From Saprospiraceae bacterium (GTDB taxonomy: Bacteria; Bacteroidota; Bacteroidia; Chitinophagales; Saprospiraceae), in assembly GCA_019634045.1 (NCBI GenBank), contig JAHQWA010000244.1:1-36757 (forward strand): a stretch of DNA of 36,757 bases, in the 5' to 3' direction. The notes under the pieces were generated by a model that saw nothing but the letters and a program-made list of their open reading frames with translations, did not search any database and had not been told where the DNA came from. Numbering within the stretch: the stretch's first letter is position 1; every line of letters begins with the position of its first letter. The position numbers were made by a program, and so were the translations under genes. This document shows positions 16,433-25,454 of the stretch, in pieces.

Positions 16433-17590
16433 ATGAAGACCTATGCTTTTCCTATTTTGATCTCTTTGTGCGGGCTTTTGCTTATTGGAAATAGCGGCTG
16501 CTTTCGTGCCATTGGAGAAAACTTCACCGAAGGAGTGACGAGCGAACTGGATTCAACCTATCTCTCCAATTCTTCTTCCACCATCGTTAAGGCAGCCTTA
16601 GCAGAACTACTTAGTGATAGTACACAACAGGCCTTGCGCCGGCAATTGGATTCTCTCCTGCTGATGACGGGAGATACCCTCGATCAACTCAGTCAACGGC
16701 TCACCGCAAATCTGCTTGGAACATATACAGAAGAATGGATCGATGCACGCACGGATCAACTCATTGGTAAATTAGACAGCACTCTTATTCTCTTCAAAGG
16801 GCGTATTCTCGATGAACAGTTGGAAGAATATCTTCAACATCTAAGTCGAGATATTCTTAGCGTAGAATTGCAACAACTCACCAATGACCTGCTCGACAAC
16901 CTAACGGGGGATCGGATGGAACAACGACTGGGACAATTTCGGCCGGTACTTTCGCAAGAGTTGGACTCCGTCATTCAAGCCGCAATGTTGACCTTGGCCA
17001 TCAATGCCAATCAGCACCTATTACCACTATTGGATTCCCTGAGTCTGAGCGGAACAGGGGTACTCCAACAGGCTGAAGACACTTCTAAGGATATCATCCG
17101 ATATTTAATCATTGGCCTAGTTATCCTGGGGGTGATCATACTTTTGCTTTGGTATTTTCTGGTCCGCAACCAAAGACAGTTAGAAGAAAAGCAGCACGCT
17201 TTGGTGGAAGAGACCCAACAAAAAGAGCGTTTCCAAGATATGACCAAGGTCATTGCCAAAAACATCGATGGCATTTCCTCTCAAAAGAGCTACGATGAAC
17301 TCACCCGCTCCATCCAACAAGACATGGAAACTAAAGGCTTAGAAACCGATTTTCGGGAAGAAATCCTTGAAAAGATCCGCTTATTGGAACAGCCTGAATG
17401 GAAGAACAAAGACGCACAGATTCTTCAACTCATTAAGAATATGCTGAAGGAAGAATCTGATAATGTCCCGGCCTCAGATCTCCGAAGTTTGGGCCCGCGA
17501 AGAGCCGAGCCAGAATTTACCACTAAACTTCGCGATCGGGCCCGCGAAGTCGGACTAGAAGATCATTTGGATAGCCTCTTGAATCGTTAG
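16433..17590 (+). CDS. Coiled-coil membrane protein of unknown function
   Basis: The start is ATG 16433; the frame is open from 16301, but only TTG is available there. The protein has 385 residues. An N-terminal export signal ends near Cys23 (LIGNSGC, an imperfect lipobox). A helical, Asp/Leu/Gln-rich external region spans 24-215, with repeated LDS/LLDSL patterns. One membrane helix lies at about 221-244, followed by a cytosolic coiled coil (246-290) and a charged C-terminus (EFTTKLRDRAREVGLEDHLD). I recognise no family. The two membrane anchors bracketing a long helical periplasmic region suggest an envelope-spanning structural or signalling role, which is speculation. Confidence 0.65.
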   Translation: MKTYAFPILISLCGLLLIGNSGCFRAIGENFTEGVTSELDSTYLSNSSSTIVKAALAELLSDSTQQALRRQLDSLLLMTGDTLDQLSQRLTANLLGTYTEEWIDARTDQLIGKLDSTLILFKGRILDEQLEEYLQHLSRDILSVELQQLTNDLLDNLTGDRMEQRLGQFRPVLSQELDSVIQAAMLTLAINANQHLLPLLDSLSLSGTGVLQQAEDTSKDIIRYLIIGLVILGVIILLLWYFLVRNQRQLEEKQHALVEETQQKERFQDMTKVIAKNIDGISSQKSYDELTRSIQQDMETKGLETDFREEILEKIRLLEQPEWKNKDAQILQLIKNMLKEESDNVPASDLRSLGPRRAEPEFTTKLRDRAREVGLEDHLDSLLNR

Positions 17591-17593
17591 AGG

Positions 17594-17644
17594 TTAGACG
17601 TTAGACTTCGGAAGTCTTAAAGACTTCCGAAGTCTAACGTCTAA
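17594..17644. terminator. 51-bp perfect nested palindrome between convergent genes
   Basis: Arms 17594-17618 and 17620-17644 are perfect 25-base reverse complements with a single A between. Each arm contains its own smaller palindrome (AGACTTC-N-GAAGTCT). It fills the 56-base gap between the stops at 17590 and 17647, so it is placed as a bidirectional terminator. It has no long T-run and may instead be a dispersed REP-like element. Confidence 0.65.
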
Positions 17645-17646
17645 AG

Positions 17647-20046
17647 CTATTCGTAGCGCAGGGCCTCTACTGGGTTTGCTCTGGCCGCATGCAATGACTT
17701 AAAGCTGATGGTAACCCATGCGACAGTCAAGGCAGCCAAACCAGCCACCGCGAACACCCACCATTGCATATCGACACGATAAGCAAAGCCCTGCAGCCAG
17801 TCCCCCAAGAAATACCAGACGAGGGGAACAGTCACCAAGAAGGCAAAAAACACCAATCTTGTAAAATCTTTGGATAAAAGCACCAATAGCTGGGGAATAC
17901 TAGCTCCAAGAATTTTCCGTACTCCGATTTCTTTCGTGCGCTGCTCTGTCACAATAGTCGCTAAGCCAAAAAGACCTAGGCAGGCAATAAATATGGCCAG
18001 AAAGGCTAGAATACTCACCACACTGCTAACCTGCATTTCGGATTCGTACAAGAGTGCGAAGTGCTCGTCCAAGAACTCATATTCGAATGGACGATCTCCC
18101 ATGATAGCGCTCCATTTCTCCTCTACCCCTGCAATGGCATTTTCAATCTCTCCGCCTTCAATTCGGATTGATATCTCACTATGTCGCCAATTCTGAACCG
18201 TAAGGAAGAGTGGTTCAATTTTATGATGAAGCGAATTGTAATTGAAGTCCTTAACCAAGCCAATCACCTGCCCCATCGGCCCTTCCGGGCCTCCAACCTT
18301 CATTTTCTTTCCGATGGGATTATCGCCCCATCCCAATTCTTTAGATAAAGTTTCATTGATAATATAGGCATTGCCCATATCCGTACCCTGCTCTTCTGAA
18401 AACTCACGGCCCTTCAGTAATTCGAGGTCGTAAAAGGATAGGTAGTTGTAGTCTACATTTAGAAAGGAGGAGGAACCATCTTGTATCCCTTCTTCTGATT
18501 CATAACTAAGGCCCGTTTGGTGCAGGTTGTTTCCCAAACGCTGACCAGACTTGGTCACGGCCTCCACATGAGGGGTTTGAAGAAATTGCTCACTCAGCAG
18601 CTCGTATTTGTCGTTGACTTCTCGGTTCATGCTAATCAGCAAAGTCTGATCACGATCAAAGCCGGTGTCTAGAGATCGCATATAGGCATGCTGTTGGGTG
18701 ACGACCACTGTGCTGATGATCAGGCCGATGGCGATAGCAAACTGTAGCACTACCAAGCCCGAGCGCAGGCTAATTTGCCCAGAACCACTGCGATTCTTTT
18801 GCTTCCGGATGGCAGCGAGGGGCCGAAAACCCGACAGGACTATCGCGGGATAGACCCCAGACAATAATCCGACCAATATTCCAATTCCCAGCACAGCAAG
18901 AATCCAGATAGGTCGTTGCCAGATAGCCAAGTGCAAATCGCGATTAGCAATATTGTTCATGGTCCCCACCAATGCCTCTGCTAAGAATACAGCCAAAACC
19001 ATACTAATCACAGCCAGAAGCGTCGACTCCGCTAAAAACTGACCGATCAATTGCCAACGCCGAGCTCCAATCGTTTTTCTAACTCCTACCTCCTTGGCCC
19101 GATGCATGGAACGCGCAGTAGATAGATTCATAAAATTGATGCTGGCGATAAAAAGTACGAATAGCCCTAGCATCACGAAGAGCGAGACATAGGATCGATC
19201 ATACTTTCGAAAATTATGATAATCGTGGGTGATATCTTTCGAGCCTAAATGCACATCCCCTAAGGGTTGTAGAAATAGTTGGAGGTAGTCCAAAGCCTCC
19301 TCATTCATATGCCGAACGAGGTAATCCGGAAACTTCTTTTCCAAGGCCTCCACATCTGTTTCTGGTTGAAGCACTAAATAGGTAGTAAGGAAATTGCTGC
19401 CCCATCTCCTCATCCAGACATTAGAAGTATCGTTCGTCATGGAGCTTATTGAAACCAAAGCATCAAACTGCAAATGGGAATTATCAGGCAGGTCCGCCAT
19501 CACCCCAGTCACCTTCAAGGCGTTTCGCCCCTCATCCTGGATAACGGATCCAATCGGATTTTTATCTCCGAAAAAATTCCGAGCCACCTTCTCGCTAATG
19601 ATCATACTAAAAGGTTCGACTAAGGCCCTATCCGGATCTCCCTTTTTCAAGTCGAAATTGAATATTTCCAGGAAAGTAGAGTCTACTGCCACCGTCTTAT
19701 CTATAAAAAGTTCCGTCTCCCCCACTTTATGCAATTCTCTACCCTGATCATAGAAACGGGTAAAATTGACCACCTCAGGAAATTCCTCCTGCAAGGTTTC
19801 GCCCATTAAAGGCATTGACAAAGCGACCTTTTGAGAACTGCTTTCTCCAAATTGCTGCACCTCATTTAAGCGATAGATATGATCAGCTCGATCGTGCATT
19901 TGGTCAAAGCTCTGCTCGTGGTTTACGAAAAGGAAAACCAACATACAAATAGCCATACCTACAGCTAGGCCGAGGATATTGATCACAGTATAGGTCTTAC
20001 TTTTCCACAAATTACGGAGTGCAACCGTCAGATAGTTCTTTAGCAT
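17647..20046 (-). CDS. FtsX/MacB-type ABC transporter permease, full length
   Basis: The protein has 799 residues. It starts MLKNYLTVALRNLWKSKTYT with TM1 (21-42, VINILGLAVGMAICMLVFLF) and a first MacB periplasmic core. The first FtsX domain has FMNLSTARSMHRAKEVGVRK, followed by a second periplasmic domain. The last FtsX domain has TKEIGVRKILGASIPQLL and ends ANPVEALRYE. This is the standard Bacteroidota two-repeat permease. There is no ATPase gene beside it. It is divergent from the padR-permease operon at 20271, across a 224-base region, so the two may share control. Confidence 0.95.
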   Translation of the reverse strand: MLKNYLTVALRNLWKSKTYTVINILGLAVGMAICMLVFLFVNHEQSFDQMHDRADHIYRLNEVQQFGESSSQKVALSMPLMGETLQEEFPEVVNFTRFYDQGRELHKVGETELFIDKTVAVDSTFLEIFNFDLKKGDPDRALVEPFSMIISEKVARNFFGDKNPIGSVIQDEGRNALKVTGVMADLPDNSHLQFDALVSISSMTNDTSNVWMRRWGSNFLTTYLVLQPETDVEALEKKFPDYLVRHMNEEALDYLQLFLQPLGDVHLGSKDITHDYHNFRKYDRSYVSLFVMLGLFVLFIASINFMNLSTARSMHRAKEVGVRKTIGARRWQLIGQFLAESTLLAVISMVLAVFLAEALVGTMNNIANRDLHLAIWQRPIWILAVLGIGILVGLLSGVYPAIVLSGFRPLAAIRKQKNRSGSGQISLRSGLVVLQFAIAIGLIISTVVVTQQHAYMRSLDTGFDRDQTLLISMNREVNDKYELLSEQFLQTPHVEAVTKSGQRLGNNLHQTGLSYESEEGIQDGSSSFLNVDYNYLSFYDLELLKGREFSEEQGTDMGNAYIINETLSKELGWGDNPIGKKMKVGGPEGPMGQVIGLVKDFNYNSLHHKIEPLFLTVQNWRHSEISIRIEGGEIENAIAGVEEKWSAIMGDRPFEYEFLDEHFALLYESEMQVSSVVSILAFLAIFIACLGLFGLATIVTEQRTKEIGVRKILGASIPQLLVLLSKDFTRLVFFAFLVTVPLVWYFLGDWLQGFAYRVDMQWWVFAVAGLAALTVAWVTISFKSLHAARANPVEALRYE

Positions 20047-20187
20047 GGCGAGGAGTTAAGGTGATTAATCATTACAAGGGACCCGTAATTGTAACAAAAG
20101 TTGCTTATAGCCTGATTACAAGGGAGTAAATGAACTGTAGCTAATAGGTAAAACCAGGGATTGAAAAGGCTATTAGTCCATAAACAC

Positions 20188-20261
20188 TTGATTGGCTATT
20201 GAAAAAGCCGTATTTTGCATACAAAGTAAAACATAATACACCTTATAAGGTCTGCAAAATA
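20188..20261 (+). promoter_or_regulatory. padR promoter/operator region
   Basis: A TTG (20188-20190) and TATTTTG (20211-20217), spaced by 20 bases, resemble the Bacteroidota TTG/TAnnTTTG promoter with one base missing. Overlapping it, TATTTTGCA (20211-20219) and TGCAAAATA (20253-20261) form an inverted repeat. The perfect palindrome ACCTTATAAGGT (20240-20251) lies between them. Placement just before the PadR start suggests autoregulation. Confidence 0.4.
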
Positions 20262-20270
20262 GAATATAAT

Positions 20271-20603
20271 ATGAAAGGTACCTACCTGGGAGAATTTGAG
20301 GAACTGCTATTGCTGGTGATACTGATCCTCTCTGATGAAGCCTACGGAGTGAGTATCAAAGAGGAGATTTTCAACCGAACCCAGCGTTCCATTAGCAGAG
20401 GGGCTCTTCATACCTCCTTGACTAGATTGGAAAAGAAAGGGTACATCCAATCCGCCTTTGGTGAAGCCACCCCGGTTAGAGGAGGGCGTCGAAAGAAGTA
20501 CTACCAACTTACGCAGGAGGGGAAGACGGTACTGGAGACTGTTCGGAATATGCGGGAATCTCTCTGGAAAGCTGTCCCTAATTACAACTTAGGCTTACAA
20601 TAA
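20271..20603 (+). CDS. PadR-family transcriptional regulator
   Basis: The protein has 110 residues from ATG 20271, which gives the usual PadR start (MKGTYLGEFEELLLLVILIL); the frame extends upstream to 20199 but that extension is not PadR-like. The winged helix includes LSDEAYGVSIKEEI, SRGALHTSLTRLEKKGYI and the wing GGRRKKYYQLTQEGK. This small PadR type typically precedes permease genes in Bacteroidota and represses them. The permease starts 8 bases after its stop, so they form an operon. Palindromes just upstream are candidate operators. Confidence 0.92.
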   Translation: MKGTYLGEFEELLLLVILILSDEAYGVSIKEEIFNRTQRSISRGALHTSLTRLEKKGYIQSAFGEATPVRGGRRKKYYQLTQEGKTVLETVRNMRESLWKAVPNYNLGLQ

Positions 20604-20611
20604 CCTCACCC

Positions 20612-23233
20612 ATGAGTCAACAAATCACCCCTCCAAAATTCTTCCAGCGGCTGTTTAAATGGTTTTGTGATCCTGATCTCCACGAGGAATTAGCCGGTGA
20701 TATTGAGGAGGAATTCAGCAGAGCCGTACAGCAAAAAGGCCTTAGGAAAGCAAAAGCCCAATACCGCCGAGAGATACTCTTACTCATTCGTCCTTCGGTG
20801 ATCAAACGTCTATCCATACCCAACTTAATACCCGATTCTGTTATGTTTAAAAACTATCTAAAAATCGCCCTACGCAGTCTGAGTAGGCAGCTCGGCTATA
20901 CCCTGACCAACGTCATTGGTCTGGTATTGGGCTTAACGGCCTGTCTTCTTATCCTGCTATATATCTGGGATGAATCTCGCTATGACCAAGGCTTCCAACA
21001 AGGAGCTAATATCTACCGGTTGAATACGCGCCTCCAGCTCCCCGATCAACAACTGGACCTGGCCCTTGCCGCTGGCCCGACAGCTCCAGCTCTGCAAGAA
21101 GCCTTCCCGGAGGTGCAATCTGTAGTTCGCCTAGCCTTCCCCTGGTCCAACCCTCTGGTTAAGCAAGGAGAACAACAATTCTATGAGGATGGGATTCTAT
21201 ATGCAGACTCCACCTTCTTCGAGGTTTTTGATTTCCCCCTGCTTGCAGGGAATTTACAAGAAGCATTACAAGCGCCTTTTTCTCTCGTCATTACGCAGGA
21301 ATTTGCCCAAAAGTACTTTGGTCAGGAAGCGGCCTTGGGGAAGCAGTTGACGATTAATGACGAGCTGTATACCGTAAATGGTATCATAGGTAAAAAAGCC
21401 GAACGCACTCACCTTCAAGCAGACTGTTATATTTCTTTCGCAAGTTGGATTAGAGCGCGCCCGCACACCGAAACCAACTGGACTTGGACCAGCTTCCCCA
21501 CCTATTTACTACTCAAACCCCAAACTAACATAGCCGCTTTTAATCAAAAAATAGCCACTTTCCCAAAAGAAAGGATGAGTGAAGAAGCCTGGGCAGAAAC
21601 AGCTACTATTTTAGAGGTGGAAGCCTTTTCTTCCATCTATTTCAGTGCGCATCGACTGGGAGAACTAGATCAAAAAGGAAGTAAGACTTACCTCTTATTC
21701 CTCGGGGCGACGGCGGGATTTATTCTCATCATGGCGCTACTGAATTTCGTCAATCTCTCTACGGCCAGGGCGAGCATTCGTGCCAAGGAAATTGGGGTGA
21801 GAAAAACGGTAGGTGCAGAGCGGCAGCAACTCGTACAGCAATTCTTAATGGAAAGTGGATTACTGGTTTTTAGCGCTTCCATCTTGGCCCTCATCCTCAC
21901 TTCCATAATTCTTCCCAGCTTCAATCACTTGATCGATCGCCAGTTGAGCTTGTACCAACTACCGGCTTTGGAAGCCATCGCGATTGGGCTAGCTGCTTGT
22001 CTGCTCATCAGCTTATTAGCAGGACTTTACCCCGCTTTTTTTCTCTCCTCCTATTCTCATGCCGGATTGCTCAAACCCTCCTCCAAGCGAAAAGGCGCTT
22101 CCTTTTGGCCTTATTTATCGGGCTTTCAGTTTGCCACCTCTACGAGTCTGATCATTTGTACAATCGTGGCGTGGCAACAGGTGCAATATTTGCTCCATCA
22201 AGACCCAGGTTTTCCGGCAGATCGGAAGATTGTCCTAAACTTTGGAAAGGATACCAGCATGCTTGCCCAGCTTCCACAGATTCGGGAGGAACTCTTGCAG
22301 CTTCCAGCAGTTGAGGCAGTGTCCTCCTCTTCTCATATTCCCTCCGAAGGACCTTATGGGGTATTCCTAAGTGTGGAGGAAGAAAATGGAGAAAGTAGAG
22401 ATGCCGAGATTGCTATGTACTCAGTGGATCAACACTTTCTGGATCTGTATGAATTGGAACTGCTAGCGGGTCAAAATTATACGAAGCTAATTTCCACAGA
22501 TTCTACTGCCGAATTACTCGTCAATGCTGCTACCGTTGAGTTATTGGGGTTTGAAAGTCCGGAGGAGATTATCGGTAAAGAATTTTATCAGTGGGATACA
22601 AGAGGGAGAGTCGTTGGCGTAGTGGAGAATTTCAATTTTCAATCCTTACATGAAGAAATTGGGGCATTAAGTTTTCAACTCCGGCCCCCTCTCTTTGAAA
22701 AATTGACGGTACAGTTTTCTGCTGCGGCTTCAGTTCCAGCCACCCTTGCACAACTACAACGGAAATGGAACGAACTAGCCGGGCATCTTACCTTTCAATA
22801 TAGTTTCCTAGATGATCGCCTGGAGCAACAATATGAGAAAGATCAACGCTTTGCCAGCCTGAGTTTGCTCTTTTCCATCGTAGCAATTTTCATCGCCCTG
22901 CTCGGTTTAATGGCTTTAGTGGGATACAGCTGTCGCCGCAAAGCCAAGGACATTGCGGTGAAGAAGGTATTCGGTGCCTCGGTAGCGCATATCATTTGGT
23001 CGCTGTTTCAGCGGTTTAGCCAGCCTGTACTGTGGGGATGGCTGTTGGTTATCTTCCCCGTCTATTATCTACTCAATCAATGGCTCAATGACTTTACCTA
23101 TCGAATTGACATTAGTTGGTTGGTATTGCTTGGTGCAGGACTCATTGGCATGTTACTGAGCTTTATTGCCGTTTTCAGTCAAAGTTTCTCGACTGCAACA
23201 GCAAATCCTACTCATTATTTAAAGGATAATTAG
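20612..23233 (+). CDS. FtsX/MacB permease with N-terminal permease-prefix domain
   Basis: The protein has 873 residues, about 75 longer than the neighbouring permease. The extra N-terminus (1-75: PPKFFQRLFKWFCDPDLHEELAGDI, then AQYRREILLLIRPS) is the permease-prefix domain seen in PadR-linked permeases. The standard body starts at MFKNYLKIALRSLSRQ (about residue 77), with TM1, a MacB core, an FtsX domain (FVNLSTARASIRAKEIGVRK), a second periplasmic domain and a terminal FtsX domain (RRKAKDIAVKKVFGAS). It ends TANPTHYLKDN. No ATPase is adjacent. Regulation by the upstream PadR protein is inferred from the operon. Confidence 0.93.
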   Translation: MSQQITPPKFFQRLFKWFCDPDLHEELAGDIEEEFSRAVQQKGLRKAKAQYRREILLLIRPSVIKRLSIPNLIPDSVMFKNYLKIALRSLSRQLGYTLTNVIGLVLGLTACLLILLYIWDESRYDQGFQQGANIYRLNTRLQLPDQQLDLALAAGPTAPALQEAFPEVQSVVRLAFPWSNPLVKQGEQQFYEDGILYADSTFFEVFDFPLLAGNLQEALQAPFSLVITQEFAQKYFGQEAALGKQLTINDELYTVNGIIGKKAERTHLQADCYISFASWIRARPHTETNWTWTSFPTYLLLKPQTNIAAFNQKIATFPKERMSEEAWAETATILEVEAFSSIYFSAHRLGELDQKGSKTYLLFLGATAGFILIMALLNFVNLSTARASIRAKEIGVRKTVGAERQQLVQQFLMESGLLVFSASILALILTSIILPSFNHLIDRQLSLYQLPALEAIAIGLAACLLISLLAGLYPAFFLSSYSHAGLLKPSSKRKGASFWPYLSGFQFATSTSLIICTIVAWQQVQYLLHQDPGFPADRKIVLNFGKDTSMLAQLPQIREELLQLPAVEAVSSSSHIPSEGPYGVFLSVEEENGESRDAEIAMYSVDQHFLDLYELELLAGQNYTKLISTDSTAELLVNAATVELLGFESPEEIIGKEFYQWDTRGRVVGVVENFNFQSLHEEIGALSFQLRPPLFEKLTVQFSAAASVPATLAQLQRKWNELAGHLTFQYSFLDDRLEQQYEKDQRFASLSLLFSIVAIFIALLGLMALVGYSCRRKAKDIAVKKVFGASVAHIIWSLFQRFSQPVLWGWLLVIFPVYYLLNQWLNDFTYRIDISWLVLLGAGLIGMLLSFIAVFSQSFSTATANPTHYLKDN

Positions 23234-23247
23234 ATCTTAGTTAAAGG

Positions 23248-23290
23248 CCCTAGCCAAAGTGAAATCCCTCTACTTGGCTAGGGGCTTTGA
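23248..23290. terminator. Hairpin terminator between convergent genes
   Basis: CCCTAGCCAA (23248-23257) pairs perfectly with TTGGCTAGGG (23274-23283), followed on the plus strand by GCTTTGATTT. It lies 15 bases after the permease stop and just before the stop of the minus-strand gene at 23292, so it can serve both. Confidence 0.7.
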
Positions 23291-23291
23291 T

Positions 23292-23837
23292 TTACCTTTT
23301 CTGTTTCCAAACGTACAGGCGTCGCTTGCGCCATTCTCCTTCTACGATATCAAAGGATTGCGTGTAAAAATCGCCCTGATCCTTCCAGGTTTCATGGCCT
23401 ACCTCAAAACATGCCCCGGTTGGCGTACAGAATCGCTCCAAAGATTTAGACTTACCGTCCCCAAGGTCTTCTATCGTTCCCTGTCCGAGCATTCCATCTC
23501 CCCCAATTTGAATCATTCGCAAGGCCTTGGCTTCAAAATCCCAGAACTGTAGGAATTCCCAAACTGTGGCTACCTCTTTTTCGCCTTGCAAACAGATCAT
23601 CCGGCCTTGCAGGCTTTTCTTACCTAGCCCCCATTCCCACTCCATGCCGTAGGCATCATAGGGCTCCTGTTCACCCTGATACGCACTATTGTCAGCCATC
23701 CAAATGCCAGTATGACTCATTTGGAAATTCCAGTCTTCGATTACCCAATCAGGAATTCCGGTGTTTTCTGCTGGAGTTCCAGCCCCCAGGGATAGTGCTA
23801 CTAATGCACTACATAACCATAATAACTTTCTTTGCAT
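23292..23837 (-). CDS. Secreted small protein of unknown function
   Basis: The protein has 181 residues with a signal peptide (about 1-23). The mature part is rich in Trp and Gly (WVIEDWNFQMSHTGIWMADN, MEWEWGLGKKSLQGRM, WEFLQFWDFEAKALRMIQIGGDG), a pattern of short beta-strands and turns that suggests a lipocalin-like or DUF1579-type barrel. That is a guess from texture, not a family match. Two cysteines (CTPTGAC) could form a disulfide. The gene is monocistronic and divergent from the amidohydrolase-like gene, 122 bases away. Confidence 0.65.
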   Translation of the reverse strand: MQRKLLWLCSALVALSLGAGTPAENTGIPDWVIEDWNFQMSHTGIWMADNSAYQGEQEPYDAYGMEWEWGLGKKSLQGRMICLQGEKEVATVWEFLQFWDFEAKALRMIQIGGDGMLGQGTIEDLGDGKSKSLERFCTPTGACFEVGHETWKDQGDFYTQSFDIVEGEWRKRRLYVWKQKR

Positions 23838-23907
23838 CCGTTTGATTTTTCTCGAAAGCTATGCGACAGTCGTTGCGAATGCGTAGCATTTAATAATTTA
23901 GGACTTC

Positions 23908-23946
23908 TAGTTTTGGGTTTTAGCGTTATTTACTGAGCGTTGCTCA
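23908..23946 (+). promoter_or_regulatory. Candidate -7 box and hairpin before the amidohydrolase-like gene
   Basis: TAGTTTTG (23908-23915) fits the Bacteroidota -7 consensus TAnnTTTG exactly, but no well-spaced -33 TTG is present. A hairpin, TGAGC-GTT-GCTCA (23934-23946), lies in the predicted 5' leader, 13 bases before the start codon. Confidence 0.35.
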
Positions 23947-23959
23947 ATATTTTAATCCA

Positions 23960-25165
23960 ATGTGTATGCTGCAGCATTTCCCATCTTCCATTTTGCTAAA
24001 GTCAGTGACTATGGCCCTACTCCCCTTGTTTTCAATTGGCCTTTCCGCGCAGGTGCTAACCCCTGGGGTTTCCACTTTTGGTACGACTGGGTATGTAGAA
24101 TATATACCGGGGAATCTTCCCGTGGTCATTTCTGTTCCTCATGGTGGCTATCTGCAACCAACCAATATACCTCGAAGAGAATGCAGTGGATGTGTGTACA
24201 ACCGGGATCTCTATACCCAGGAACTGGCCCGAAGTATCATCGACGATTTCTTTGCCACCACTGGTTGTTATCCACATGTGATCATAAATCTATTGCACAG
24301 AAATAGATTTGATGCTAATCGATCGATCACCACCGCAGCGGATGGGAATCCAATAGTAGAAGAAGCTTATCACAACTATCACGCCTATATCGATCTCGCC
24401 AAAGTTCAAATCGAAGCGGACTATGGCCGTGGCTTATTCTTGGATCTGCATGGACACGGACATGAGATACAACGTGTAGAATTGGGCTATCGATTAAGCC
24501 GAACGCAATTACAACAAACGGATAGTCAACTGAATCAAGCAAGCTTGATAGAGGAAAGTAGTATCAGGGCTTTGGTCGGCGAAAATCTGCAAGCCTTATC
24601 ACACGCTGATTTATTGAGGGGTTCGTCCAGTTTAGGCACGATGTTGGAGAATAGAGGATTTCCAGCTGTTCCCAGCACTCAAGATCCACACCCGGAAGGG
24701 AGTGAGGATTACTTTAGCGGAGGCTATAATACAGGTAGGCACAGCTCAGAAAATGGAGGTAGGATTGATGGTATTCAAATAGAGTGTAATCGGGATGTCC
24801 GCTGGGATGCGCCCACTCGTGAAAGATTTGCCGATAGTCTCACACTTAGTATCAATGCGTATCTCCAATTGCATTATTTCGAGCAATATCAGTCTGCCTA
24901 TTGTGGCCTAGCAACTTCAACGGCCGGACAGAGCGAAAGAGATCAGATCCTTCTTTATCCAAATCCAGCCCATACATTCCTTGAACTCAAAGCCCCCTAC
25001 CCACAACTTGATTTGAGGATACAGAACTACCTGGGTCAGGAAGTCCACCAAGTAAGCTGGATCGGCAATCCCATTGACATCAGCAGATTGCAAAGCGGGT
25101 ATTATCTTATCACCCTAAGTAGGAACAATAAGATCATCAGTAAGCAGGCTCTAATCAAGCATTGA
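23960..25165 (+). CDS. N-formylglutamate amidohydrolase-like enzyme with T9SS tail
   Basis: The protein has 401 residues (start ATG 23960; ATG 23966 is also possible). The signal peptide ends near residue 30 (SIGLSAQ). The catalytic domain has VVISVPHGGY (56-64), LLHRNRFDANR (111-121) and FLDLHGHGHEIQRVELGY (160-177), the metal-binding pattern of the PF05013 N-formylglutamate amidohydrolase-like family, plus a late EDYFSGGYNTGRHS. The C-terminus (about 328-401: ILLYPNPAHTFLEL, SGYYLITLSRNNKIISKQ) is a T9SS sorting domain. Cytosolic members act in histidine degradation. This one is exported, so it more likely acts on extracellular amides or peptides (inference). Confidence 0.87.
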   Translation: MCMLQHFPSSILLKSVTMALLPLFSIGLSAQVLTPGVSTFGTTGYVEYIPGNLPVVISVPHGGYLQPTNIPRRECSGCVYNRDLYTQELARSIIDDFFATTGCYPHVIINLLHRNRFDANRSITTAADGNPIVEEAYHNYHAYIDLAKVQIEADYGRGLFLDLHGHGHEIQRVELGYRLSRTQLQQTDSQLNQASLIEESSIRALVGENLQALSHADLLRGSSSLGTMLENRGFPAVPSTQDPHPEGSEDYFSGGYNTGRHSSENGGRIDGIQIECNRDVRWDAPTRERFADSLTLSINAYLQLHYFEQYQSAYCGLATSTAGQSERDQILLYPNPAHTFLELKAPYPQLDLRIQNYLGQEVHQVSWIGNPIDISRLQSGYYLITLSRNNKIISKQALIKH

Positions 25166-25454
25166 GCTTACTTCACCGTGGAGGGTTTTGCCTGAGTTAG
25201 CATTGATGCTGGTTTAACTGCTTATGGCAGCCATAGGCTTCCGCTTAGAGACAATCAATTAATAGAAGCCAGCTCAAAAACATCCTTTGGGTTGCAAAAG
25301 GTACTTTCGAAGTCACATTTCGTTGCAAAAAGCAGCGCTTAGCTATGCCTATGCTTCGTTTTTGCGCCTCATTTGATTTCAAAATTTCTCTTTTTCACCA
25401 TCAAAAATCTCTTTGAGATGGCTTCTAGTATTTCGTGGATCTAATCAAAACTAC

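Noticed and set aside
20199-20270. Upstream extension of PadR
   Set aside because: PadR homology begins at ATG 20271, and the extension overlaps promoter and operator-like sequence.
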